Shown: positions 49,201 through 55,973 of the stretch, piece after piece
How the letters are laid out: each line of letters begins with the position of its first letter
Numbering within the stretch: the first letter of the stretch is position 1
Assembly: GCF_001691565.1 (NCBI RefSeq)
Contig: NZ_MAYO01000001.1
Span: 1-56,199 of the forward strand
Direction of reading: 5' to 3'
DNA: 56,199 nt
Source: Microbacterium oleivorans
GTDB taxonomy: Bacteria; Actinomycetota; Actinomycetes; Actinomycetales; Microbacteriaceae
Notes under the pieces: model-generated
Told to the model about the DNA's origin: nothing
The model's input: only the letters and a program-made list of their open reading frames with translations
The model's database searches: none
Program-made: the position numbers and the translations under genes

Positions 49201-51264
49201 GCTCTCGGCTGGGTCGACCAATCCACCGGCATGCACTCGCAGTGGCGTGCGAACGGGCAACGCATCGGTATCATCAGCCACGACGGCGACCGGCTCTACC
49301 TGCTGCCCACCACCGTCGTCAGCGTCGCCAACCAGATGTCGCAGCGTGCTGACGAGGCGTTCAGCGAGACGAAGGTGTCCCTCGCCTCCTCACTGCAGTC
49401 GCACGGCTGGCTCGTCACGGACGGCGCCGGCAAGCGCAGCGTCAACCGCCGCATCGGACGCACCGTGCAGCAGCGCGTCTGGGACATCCCGCTCTCCGCA
49501 CTGCTCGGCGAGAACCCCGACGACAACGGCCCCAGCAACGGCGGCGTCGATGGGGGAGACCCGGAGAGCCCCGAAGGCGGCTTCCCCGCCCTGTTCGACG
49601 GCGACAACTCGGACCAGCTCCTCCCCACGGATGCCCCCGAGATCCCCATCGAAGACCCCGCCGCGGCACCCGAAGCGCCCGCACCCGCTGCCGCGGCAGT
49701 GGTTCCGGCGGCGGCGCCTGCCGCGGCCGAGGCATCCACTCGTTCGCAGCCCGCGGACACGGTTCCGGCTGCTTCCGCGGCCGCACCGGCCAACCGGGAC
49801 GAGTCCTTCCGGGCCCCGCTGGGTGTCCTCCACACGGACGGGCTGTGGCTGTCCAACGGCGAGCTCATTCGCATCAACGGGCAGCTCGAGCACGCCGGGC
49901 AGCTCGCCCGTCTGGCCACCGACATCAACCTCGGCACCCGCATCAACCAGGGCACCAACGGGGCACGCAAGACCGAGCGGGGCCAGATCTACCTCACCAC
50001 CGACGCGGCGATCGCTCTGGGCCTGCCGCTGGACACACTCCCCGACGGCACCGACTCCGACTTCCCCAAGATGCTGCGCGAAGCCACCAAGGGCCACCCG
50101 TTCGTCGCGAAGGCCACCGAGGCAGGCTTCACCATGACCGGCGACGGATCCATGGCCGGCAGCATCGACATCTGGCGCGAGGACGACCGCAGCGTCGGAG
50201 CGCACATCACCCTCCTCGCCGCCCAGAACTACGCCTTCGTGGGCACGATCCTCGACGGCGACCCTGACCCCGCCACCATTGCCCGCCGCCTGGGCAAGTT
50301 CACCGCCGCACTCAAGTTCCCCTACCGCAGCAGCGCCGGCACCACCGGCACCAAGCTGATGACCGCCCTGCTGCCCAAGGACAAGCGCGACGAGATCTAC
50401 TACCCCCAGGACCGGCCCGCGCCCGTCAAGGATCAGATGATCGCCGAGGGTGACTTCAACTGGCAGCGGCGCCTCAGCAGCGACGAGCTCGAGCACCAGT
50501 GGGTGCACGGGTTCGACCGAGGCGGCTCCTACCTCGCCGCCACGAGCACCGACGTCGGAATCGGCGCACCCACCCACTACGCCGGGCCCCTGCAGTTCAC
50601 CAAGACCACGAACAAGCCCGGCTACTGGCTGATCACCGTCCCCGAATCCGACAACTGGCAGATCCCGCACATCTTCGCCGCCGGCGGCAACGTCCGCGAA
50701 GGTGTCGCCGGATCCCAGATGTGGGTCAGCACACCCACGCTGGAGCTCGCCGCCGAGATGGATATCGAGGTCGAGATCCACGAGGCCTGGCTGTGGGATC
50801 AGCACGGCAAGGTGTTCGAGTCCTGGTACAAGCGGGTCCGCGATGCCCGCACCGCCCTGGACACCGACGACCCCGACGACCAGGCCGCGCGCGACCTGCT
50901 CAAGATCATGTACGCCGCCGCGATCGGCATGCTCGACTTCCGCGGCGACCACGACACCCTCGCCGTATGGGCTCCCCACCGCCACGACATGATCGTCGCG
51001 AAGTCCCGGGCGAACATCATCCGACGCGTCCTGCGCAACGCCGAGAGCACCGGCCGGTGGCCTGTCGCGATCGAGAAGGACACGATCGTCTACACCAGCG
51101 ACACCGTCGAAGCCGCCGAGGCGTGGCCCGGGGACGCGAAGTGGTTCGGCCGCGGCCTCGGCCAGTACAAGTACGAAGGGTCCGACTCCCTCGAGCACCA
51201 CGCCCAGTTCCTCACCGGAGACGGAACCTACAAGGGCAAGAAGCACCTGGATGAGGTGATCTGA
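46204..51264 (+). CDS. Giant replication protein: CHC2-TOPRIM-AAA+-Tap-like fusion, 1686 aa
   Basis: Domains in order: a CHC2 primase zinc finger (C40-x2-H43 and C65-x2-C68), a TOPRIM-type segment (WLLEGEKDADS about 205, VNLVVDNDAAG about 246), a disordered stretch (about 430-460), a divergent helicase-like AAA+ domain (GGFASYKSSHS about 710, IVDDFAPDG about 765), an Ala/Pro linker (about 1140-1200), and a large C-terminal domain. That last part has FDRGGSYLAAT (D1438), PGYWLITVPES, MWVSTPTLEL, HRHDMIVAKSRANIIRR and EKDTIVYTSD, the pattern I know from Streptomyces telomere-associated protein Tap. A Tpg-like gene follows, overlapping by one base, as in the tap-tpg operon. It probably unwinds and primes DNA and links replication to the telomeres. 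No standard Rep protein was seen elsewhere. Confidence 0.75.
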   Translation: MTLEYTPAAAARTSLDRVWEALDRGGWKPARRGNQFKALCPVHGDAQPSLSIRYDSVAGKVMMHCFGCGDAFNLHDVCGALGLTISDLFDAPLPTDRRRSTTPRPKRPSLPPRLTKDELAPTAPDLTGATWTQVKVYEYVDDNGVVRQRVHREETTVDGKRHKRFTQSYRGANGRWVKRKPADFSPLLYNLDAVRTAVAAGEDVWLLEGEKDADSAIEEGLAATTNAGGATAFPAELLERFRGSRVNLVVDNDAAGAQRAAAVGAQLADLTIPARILLPNLADRKADFTDHMDAGGRVDTLVEISVDDARAMVAASEAEKLVTGRTGIAVCLKEAIAQLEQTQQDRGTSEQHAEAWARESLNRLERIRAIDPDLDPETLSERGRDALASYKSLLVEGAQIARDTYITAGLDVPQTIVSALTALRPEVEAPVEPSEVVDVTPTPPTSSSSGGGNGGVFFGNEEEGQPEKRPHIHGNDYAVVNGQTVLVKYVPADSGEGYTEKYYRVMRGWAEVQSVAIEDDGTDSEIARSPHLYVIQFFRWVLNQRGYPVRDAETGQIKTETKTLKYTEDQIRDGSWATALPWPGFLESQSRRGRDQAWDAMSSISPPQDNSIVHTTVGWRDAETGPYFVHAAGAIAKGGALDVEVDVEKTSEIYAMPEPTTDRDVLRQAWIDGTVSLRESELPARVVAPLLGHSWTAPVVPGPIILHLVGGFASYKSSHSRLAVQYFAPNLTYMTKGLISGAAGGATTIGLQRTLSSINYMPVIVDDFAPDGDAKGAIRRISALGRTVFNGIGRLRGKQRGGAEADRPIVASIITSGELSAQGSADSRIVNLPLDPATVKNGGEIFGRLESRHNRHARATIGAALLQWIAGRREQLIDDFTQAEEDVDHRLCTQTYWRNRIPRQSGHNGLHDRLVQSAVTLDRGIVIMLMMLRDLDVISPDEAKDFYSWARDGIADAISLQDSSASDPAEQLMDYLREAIANGNAHLSGIDGTVPEDAAALGWVDQSTGMHSQWRANGQRIGIISHDGDRLYLLPTTVVSVANQMSQRADEAFSETKVSLASSLQSHGWLVTDGAGKRSVNRRIGRTVQQRVWDIPLSALLGENPDDNGPSNGGVDGGDPESPEGGFPALFDGDNSDQLLPTDAPEIPIEDPAAAPEAPAPAAAAVVPAAAPAAAEASTRSQPADTVPAASAAAPANRDESFRAPLGVLHTDGLWLSNGELIRINGQLEHAGQLARLATDINLGTRINQGTNGARKTERGQIYLTTDAAIALGLPLDTLPDGTDSDFPKMLREATKGHPFVAKATEAGFTMTGDGSMAGSIDIWREDDRSVGAHITLLAAQNYAFVGTILDGDPDPATIARRLGKFTAALKFPYRSSAGTTGTKLMTALLPKDKRDEIYYPQDRPAPVKDQMIAEGDFNWQRRLSSDELEHQWVHGFDRGGSYLAATSTDVGIGAPTHYAGPLQFTKTTNKPGYWLITVPESDNWQIPHIFAAGGNVREGVAGSQMWVSTPTLELAAEMDIEVEIHEAWLWDQHGKVFESWYKRVRDARTALDTDDPDDQAARDLLKIMYAAAIGMLDFRGDHDTLAVWAPHRHDMIVAKSRANIIRRVLRNAESTGRWPVAIEKDTIVYTSDTVEAAEAWPGDAKWFGRGLGQYKYEGSDSLEHHAQFLTGDGTYKGKKHLDEVI

Positions 51265-51839
51265 TGGCACTCAGCAAGCAGGCTCAGGCCCGGCAGATGA
51301 AGGCGATGTTCGAGGGCCTCACCGGGCAGAAGATTCCCGACTACGGCGCGGAGCACCCCGACACTCGTGCGATGCTCCGGTTCCTGTTCCCCGGCAGCAG
51401 CGACCGCTTCCCGATCGCAACCAAGCTCGCCGCGGAGAAGCTCGGGGTCAGCACTCGCACCATCCAGAAGTGGGCTAAGGGCGTGCAGAACCCCCGCGCC
51501 GCCATGGTGAAAGAGATCACCAAGCGGGTCCGGCAGTCCGTGACCACGCAGCGCGGCCGCGGGCAGCTCGCCAAGCGGATCCAGGCCCAGCAGCCCACCC
51601 GGCAACGCACCATCCGCGTCAACGCGCTGCAGGGGCCGTCCTCCGACCCCAACGACAAGAAGTACGTGTCGGAGCGGTACAGCAACCTCGACATGTCCCC
51701 GTTCGAGCAGCAGCAGCTCTACGAAGCCTGGACCCGGGGCGGCGACGCCGGCGCCACCGATTTCCTCACCGCTCTCTACGACTCCCGCTACGTCGACGGC
51801 TGGCAGTTCCACGGCATCAAGGGCGTCGAATGGCGCTGA
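51264..51839 (+). CDS. tpg: Tpg-like telomere terminal protein, 191 aa
   Basis: Its ATG overlaps the stop of the Tap-like fusion by one base. A helix-turn-helix lies at about 52-76 (ATKLAAEKLGVSTRTIQKWA, then KGVQNP), followed by a basic Arg/Gln-rich region (RGRGQLAKRIQAQQPTRQRT) and a C-terminal part with GGDAGATDFLTALYDSRYVD, the same size and order as Tpg, the protein that is covalently bound to the ends of Streptomyces linear replicons. The linking Thr/Ser cannot be chosen by eye. Tpg is normally with tap, as here. Alternative: an ordinary HTH regulator of the replication operon. Confidence 0.68.
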   Translation: MALSKQAQARQMKAMFEGLTGQKIPDYGAEHPDTRAMLRFLFPGSSDRFPIATKLAAEKLGVSTRTIQKWAKGVQNPRAAMVKEITKRVRQSVTTQRGRGQLAKRIQAQQPTRQRTIRVNALQGPSSDPNDKKYVSERYSNLDMSPFEQQQLYEAWTRGGDAGATDFLTALYDSRYVDGWQFHGIKGVEWR

Positions 51840-51892
51840 ACCTGCCGAGCCGGATCGCACCGCGCCAGCGCGACTAGCTACCATAACCTCAG

Positions 51893-51907
51893 TGAATGTC
51901 ACGCTGT
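51893..51907. promoter_or_regulatory. Operator half-site, copy O6
   Basis: TGAATGT-C-ACGCTGT: the left arm and centre match the palindrome, the right arm does not. A -10-like CATAAC or TAACCT precedes it by a few bases, but no -35 stands out. It lies 40 bases upstream of the 51947 gene. Confidence 0.45.
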
Positions 51908-51946
51908 TATGCGGCGCGACTCGAGTCAACGAAAGGACTACCTCGG

Positions 51947-52285
51947 ATGGCAACCATGCCCGAGCTCGTCGATTACACCTACATCGCCGAGAAGCTCAAT
52001 GTCACCGCGCAGACCGTGCGGGTCTACGCCACGGCCAAGGGCAGCCAGCGCAAGGAGGGCTTCCCCAAGTCCGTCGCCCCCGAGACGTCCCGGAGCCCTT
52101 TGTTCGTGAAAGAGGAGGCGGACGCGTTCATCGAGCGCCGGATCGCCGAGAGCAAGGCTCCCGCCCGGCTGAACGCCAACCGTCCCGAGATCGCCACCAA
52201 GCGCCCCACCACCGATCGGAAGGGCACTACCGAAGCCGCGGTGTCTGCAGCTGCAGAGAAGCGAGCGAGCAAGCCCAAGAAGTAG
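51947..52285 (+). CDS. Small HTH protein (AlpA/MerR-like), 112 aa
   Basis: ATG 51947 follows GAAAGGA. Residues 5-45 (LVDYTYIAEKLNVTAQTVRV, then YATAKGSQRKEGFP) are a winged helix-turn-helix of the AlpA/excisionase type, with SVAPETSRSPLFVKEEADAF forming the wing-to-wall region. The C-terminal half is basic and Ala-rich. It stands after an operator half-site, so it may bind or respond to the shared operator. AlpA-like proteins act as activators or DNA-bending factors. Confidence 0.62.
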   Translation: MATMPELVDYTYIAEKLNVTAQTVRVYATAKGSQRKEGFPKSVAPETSRSPLFVKEEADAFIERRIAESKAPARLNANRPEIATKRPTTDRKGTTEAAVSAAAEKRASKPKK

Positions 52286-52294
52286 GCGCAGCGA

Positions 52295-52340
52295 TGGACG
52301 GCGATGCCTGTCCGCCGCTATGCTGTGAATGTCACATTCA
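52295..52340 (+). promoter_or_regulatory. Promoter with palindromic operator, copy O5
   Basis: TGGACG at 52295-52300, 18-base spacer, TATGCT at 52319-52324, and the perfect palindrome TGAATGTCACATTCA at 52326-52340. The ATG of the HTH gene at 52360 follows GAGGCTCGAGG. If that gene encodes the operator factor, the site is autoregulatory. Confidence 0.7.
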
Positions 52341-52359
52341 CTAACGAGGCTCGAGGGTC

Positions 52360-53079
52360 ATGGACGCGATCGAACAGTTCGAGGACACCACAGCACCGCT
52401 GTGGTTCACACCCGAGAGCGCAGACATCGAAGCCCTCGAGCAGGCCTGGGGAGCACGGAAGCTCGGCCAGGTCCTCGCCGCCACGCTCAGCAGTTACAAC
52501 CGACTCGGCCACGTCGACGCCATCACCGCAGCGCAGGCACTCGGCGTCTCCGAAGGCACCATCCGACGCTGGATCCGCAACGGCGTCCCTCCCACCCGGT
52601 TCGCCCGCGTCATCGCCCTCGTCCGCCCCCCGCAGGGCGCTTTCGACCAAGAGACCAAGGATCTCGTCTACGCCCGCGGCGCGGTCAAGAAGATCGCCGA
52701 AGACCCCACCAACGCAACTGCACTGTGGGGATACAAGGGCTACCTCGAGAAGTGGGATCTCACCGTCATCAACATCCGGAACATGCCCGTGCAGACCGTC
52801 CGTATGGCCCGCACCGACCGCGACAAAGCCGCCACCCGTCGCCTCGCCGCCGGCGGCGAGATCGTCGAGATCGTCACCTTCCCGAACTACTGGGCCGCCA
52901 TCGTCGCCCGCTGCGAACTCCTCGAGGACGTCTACCCCTACCGAGTCCAGCTGCGCAACACCAAGCTCGCCAGCGGCGCCGGCAAAGCCTTCCTCGACGA
53001 CGCCCCCCGCAAACCTCTCTCCTCCTACAGGAAGCGGGCCCGCACCAGCGTCCGCAAGACCACGAAGGATCCCCGATGA
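52360..53079 (+). CDS. HTH DNA-binding protein, 239 aa
   Basis: Residues about 48-78 (GHVDAITAAQALGVSEGTIR, then RWIRNGVPPTRFARVI) form a helix-turn-helix. The N-terminal 45 residues are acidic and the C-terminal 150 mix strand and helix (ALWGYKGYLEKWDLTVINIR) with a basic end (RKRARTSVRKTTKDPR). Operator O5 lies immediately upstream of its start, so it is a good candidate for the protein that binds TGAATGTCACATTCA and controls its own promoter. It overlaps the next gene by ATGA. Confidence 0.6.
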   Translation: MDAIEQFEDTTAPLWFTPESADIEALEQAWGARKLGQVLAATLSSYNRLGHVDAITAAQALGVSEGTIRRWIRNGVPPTRFARVIALVRPPQGAFDQETKDLVYARGAVKKIAEDPTNATALWGYKGYLEKWDLTVINIRNMPVQTVRMARTDRDKAATRRLAAGGEIVEIVTFPNYWAAIVARCELLEDVYPYRVQLRNTKLASGAGKAFLDDAPRKPLSSYRKRARTSVRKTTKDPR

Positions 53080-53267
53080 CCATGGACTACAACGCTGAGG
53101 CTCACCTCCAGCGAGCCGCTGGCGACACCCTCCTCGGGACCGCGGTGACCACCGACGACCTCACCGAGAAGGCCGCTCTCGCCGCCCGCGCGGGGCAGCA
53201 TTTCGCGATCGCCGCTCGGTTCGAGAAACTCCACTTCGATGCGCTCACGGACGGCCTCAACGAGTGA
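53076..53267 (+). CDS. hypothetical small protein, 63 aa
   Basis: ATG 53076 overlaps the upstream stop; ATG 53082 is an alternative. Helical and acidic (AEAHLQRAAGDTLLGTAVTT, then LAARAGQHFAIAARFEKLHF). Four bases separate it from the HerA-like gene. No function can be assigned. Confidence 0.5.
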   Translation: MTMDYNAEAHLQRAAGDTLLGTAVTTDDLTEKAALAARAGQHFAIAARFEKLHFDALTDGLNE

Positions 53268-53271
53268 CGCC

Positions 53272-54996
53272 ATGACCATCACCACACCCATTCGCCTCGG
53301 GGACGAGCTCTCCCTCCCGGTCGACCTGGTCACCGAGGCGATCGCGATCCTCGGCCGCCGCGGCAAGGGCAAGACCAACACCGCCGGCGTCATCGTCGAA
53401 GAGTTCGTCAAGCTCGGCGTACCCGTCTGCGTCGTCGACACGGTCGGGGTGTGGTGGGGCCTCCGCTCCAACAGTGCGGGCGACGGCCCGGGGCTGCCCG
53501 TCGTGGTCTTCGGCGGATCCCACGCCGACGTCCCCCTCGAGGAAGGCGCCGGCCGCGTCATCGCCGAGGTCATCGTCGATCGCCGGATCTCCGCCATCAT
53601 CGACACCTCCCTGCTCTCCAAAGCAGCTGCTCGCCGCTTCCTCACCGCGTTCGTCACCGAGCTGTACCACCGCAACCGGCAGCCCATGCACGTCGTCTTC
53701 GACGAGGCCGACGAGCTCGCACCCCAGAACCCGCGTGCCGAGGGCGCACCACTGCTGGGAGCGATGGAAGACTTCGTGCGCCGCGGCCGCGCCCGCGGAC
53801 TCGGATGCACCCTCGTCACGCAGCGTCCCGCCGTGCTCAACAAGGACGTCCTCACCCAGATCGAAGTCCTCATCGCGCACGGCCTCACCGGCCCCCGCGA
53901 CGTCGCCGCGATCGACGAGTGGGTACGCCTTCACGCGGACACGGACCAGGCCGCGAAGGTCAAGAAGACCCTCGCCAGCCTCCCCACCGGACGCGCCTGG
54001 GTATGGTCACCCTCCTGGCTTGAGATCCTCGAGCTCGTCAACGTCCGGGCCCGGGACACCTTCGACTCCTCCGCCACACCGAAGGTCGGGCAGGTCGACC
54101 GGCTCATCCCACAGGCGCGCAGCACGATCGACCTCGCCGAGCTCGGCGCCGCGATCGCGACCACAATCGAGAAAGCCGCGGCCGAGAACCCCGCCGCGCT
54201 GCGCGCGGAGATCTCGCGACTGCGTGCACAGCTCACAGCCAAGACCACGACCAATCCCGTCGAGGTCCGTGTTGAGGTCCCCGTACCCACGTTGACCGCC
54301 GAGGACCGAGAACGCCTCGATCAGGTGCACGCTCTTCTCGAGCGCACACACACGCTCCTCACCAGCACGGCCGACGACGTCGCCCATGCCTTCGCCGAAC
54401 TCAAGCACATCCAGACCACTCCGACGCAGCCTGAGACCCCCGCAATTCGGACACCTTCCATGACTGCGACACCACGGCCCGCCGAAGCCTCCTCAGCACC
54501 CAAGGCCGCCGGCGCCTCGACAGGCGCGGTGGGAAAGGCCGAGCGCGCTATCCTCGCAGCCCTGGCCACCCACGGCACGAAGAGCAGCACGCAGATCGCT
54601 CTCCTCACCGGCTACAGCAGCAAGGGCGGCGGGTTCGCCAACGCCCTCGGCAAGCTCCGCAGCGCCGGTCGGATCGCCGGCAGCAAGGACGCACTCGAGA
54701 TCACGCCCGTAGGCGTCGACGCACTTGGCGCCTACGACCCGCTACCCACCGGATCCCAGCTCGTCGACTACTGGCTCTCACGCCTCGGCAAGGCCGAACG
54801 CGCCATCCTCAACACCCTCGTCGACGCATGGCCCGCCTCACTCAGCAACGAAGAGATCTCCGAGCTCACCGGCTACACCGCCAGCGGGGGAGGGTTCGCC
54901 AACGCCCTCGGCCGGCTCCGCACCCTCGAGCTCATCACCGGCCCCCGCACCGCCAACACCGCAGCCGCAGAACTCGGCGCCGCAGGCAGACGATGA
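53272..54996 (+). CDS. HerA/DUF87-like ATPase with duplicated winged-helix tail, 574 aa
   Basis: HerA/FtsK-family motor: Walker A AILGRRGKGKTNTAG at about 25-39 and Walker B HVVFDEADELAPQ at about 142-154, followed by RRGRARGLGCTLVTQRPAVL, the typical arginine-rich sensor. Residues about 330-400 may form a coiled coil. The C-terminal 150 residues hold two copies of a winged helix: GKAERAILAALATHGTKSST and GKAERAILNTLVDAWPASLS, each followed by LTGYxxxGGGFANALGxLR. Such motors can partition, pump or package DNA. Its place in the replication operon suggests work on plasmid DNA ends or segregation. Confidence 0.78.
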   Translation: MTITTPIRLGDELSLPVDLVTEAIAILGRRGKGKTNTAGVIVEEFVKLGVPVCVVDTVGVWWGLRSNSAGDGPGLPVVVFGGSHADVPLEEGAGRVIAEVIVDRRISAIIDTSLLSKAAARRFLTAFVTELYHRNRQPMHVVFDEADELAPQNPRAEGAPLLGAMEDFVRRGRARGLGCTLVTQRPAVLNKDVLTQIEVLIAHGLTGPRDVAAIDEWVRLHADTDQAAKVKKTLASLPTGRAWVWSPSWLEILELVNVRARDTFDSSATPKVGQVDRLIPQARSTIDLAELGAAIATTIEKAAAENPAALRAEISRLRAQLTAKTTTNPVEVRVEVPVPTLTAEDRERLDQVHALLERTHTLLTSTADDVAHAFAELKHIQTTPTQPETPAIRTPSMTATPRPAEASSAPKAAGASTGAVGKAERAILAALATHGTKSSTQIALLTGYSSKGGGFANALGKLRSAGRIAGSKDALEITPVGVDALGAYDPLPTGSQLVDYWLSRLGKAERAILNTLVDAWPASLSNEEISELTGYTASGGGFANALGRLRTLELITGPRTANTAAAELGAAGRR

Positions 54997-55580
54997 TCCC
55001 TGACAACGCCGAAACCACCTACTGGCACGGCGGTTTCCCCGGGATCAAGGTCGGCCAGCACCTCCTCAGCCCCGAGGCAGCTGCAGCGGCCCGCATCCCG
55101 ATCGCCTACACGCCGCGCGAGCGACCAGAACACGGCATCGTCTCCCGCACCGATCGCGTCTACTTCTCCACGGTCCAGGAGTTCGCCCGCGCCTACGCGT
55201 TCCAGACCGAGGTCGTCACCCCGTCAGGCACCCTGACCTCCCGCGGCACCCTTTACCGGATCCGCCCAACCGGCCCCGTAGAAGAAGATCCTGACTTCGC
55301 CGGCCACGGCGTCTCCTGGTGCGCCCCCGGAGCCGTCGTCGAAGAAGTCGTCGAGACCGACGTCCGCATGCGCGCCCGCGATGCCACGAGAGCCATCGGA
55401 ATCCACTCAACCTGGGATGACGGCCGGCCCATCTACCTCGAGGACGGACGCCTCCAGATCACATGGCAGATGGAGAGCGTCGGTCTCACCCAGAAGGACG
55501 TCGACGAGATCGTGCGCCCGTGGACCCCCTCCGACCGCGCGCTCGAGCGCATCAACGCGCTCGTCCTCCTCCGCCGCTGA
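54993..55580 (+). CDS. Putative Arr-like ADP-ribosyltransferase, 195 aa
   Basis: ATG 54993 overlaps the HerA stop (ATGA). TYWHGGFPGIKVGQHLLSPE, RVYFSTVQEFARAYAF, TLYRIRPTGPVEEDPDF and SWCAPGAVVEEVVET match the H-Y-D type rifampin ADP-ribosyltransferase (Arr) fold: an opening YHG-like strand, a YFS/T strand and a LYxVxPTGPxExDP block. The C-terminal 55 residues are extra. Resistance to rifampicin cannot be assumed; several such proteins act on other targets. A macro domain (39653-40129) could reverse it. Confidence 0.6.
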   Translation: MIPDNAETTYWHGGFPGIKVGQHLLSPEAAAAARIPIAYTPRERPEHGIVSRTDRVYFSTVQEFARAYAFQTEVVTPSGTLTSRGTLYRIRPTGPVEEDPDFAGHGVSWCAPGAVVEEVVETDVRMRARDATRAIGIHSTWDDGRPIYLEDGRLQITWQMESVGLTQKDVDEIVRPWTPSDRALERINALVLLRR

Positions 55581-55667
55581 GCATCACCCCCACATCGACA
55601 GCAGAGGCAACCTTCCGCCGACAGGATGCTCGAGCGGCGCCCCGACAATGTGTGGTTGGGTCTCCCC

Positions 55668-55973
55668 ATGACCTCCCACCGCCACGACAGCGTCGACTAC
55701 ACGACGCAGTGCACCGTGATCATCAGCTACGTCGATGGCGACCGACAGGACCGTTTGGTCTACGAACGCACGCAAGCGCAGATCCCGGACGGCCCTCTCA
55801 GCACTTTCGACCGCATCCGGATCTCACAGTTCCCCACCGACGATGACCTCACAATCGAGGCGCGGCGGATCTTCGCTGATATGAAGCGCAACGGCCGCAT
55901 CGGCAAAACGGCATCGCTGAGCTCGATCTTCGTCGCTCGTACGGCGGCCGCGGCCCTCGAAATGGGCCTCTGA
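55668..55973 (+). CDS. hypothetical protein, 101 aa
   Basis: ATG 55668 (MTSHRHD) follows a weak GGGTC site; ATG 55626 is a longer alternative. Mixed strands (CTVIISYVDGDRQDRLVYER) and helix (IEARRIFADMKRNGRIGK). No family was recognised. It is the last gene before the right edge. Confidence 0.5.
   Translation: MTSHRHDSVDYTTQCTVIISYVDGDRQDRLVYERTQAQIPDGPLSTFDRIRISQFPTDDDLTIEARRIFADMKRNGRIGKTASLSSIFVARTAAAALEMGL

Noticed and set aside
46348..51270. Two minus-strand frames of 658 and 626 aa opposite the giant replication gene
   Set aside because: No RBS or recognisable motif; they mirror the codon pattern of the plus-strand gene, which carries all domain motifs.
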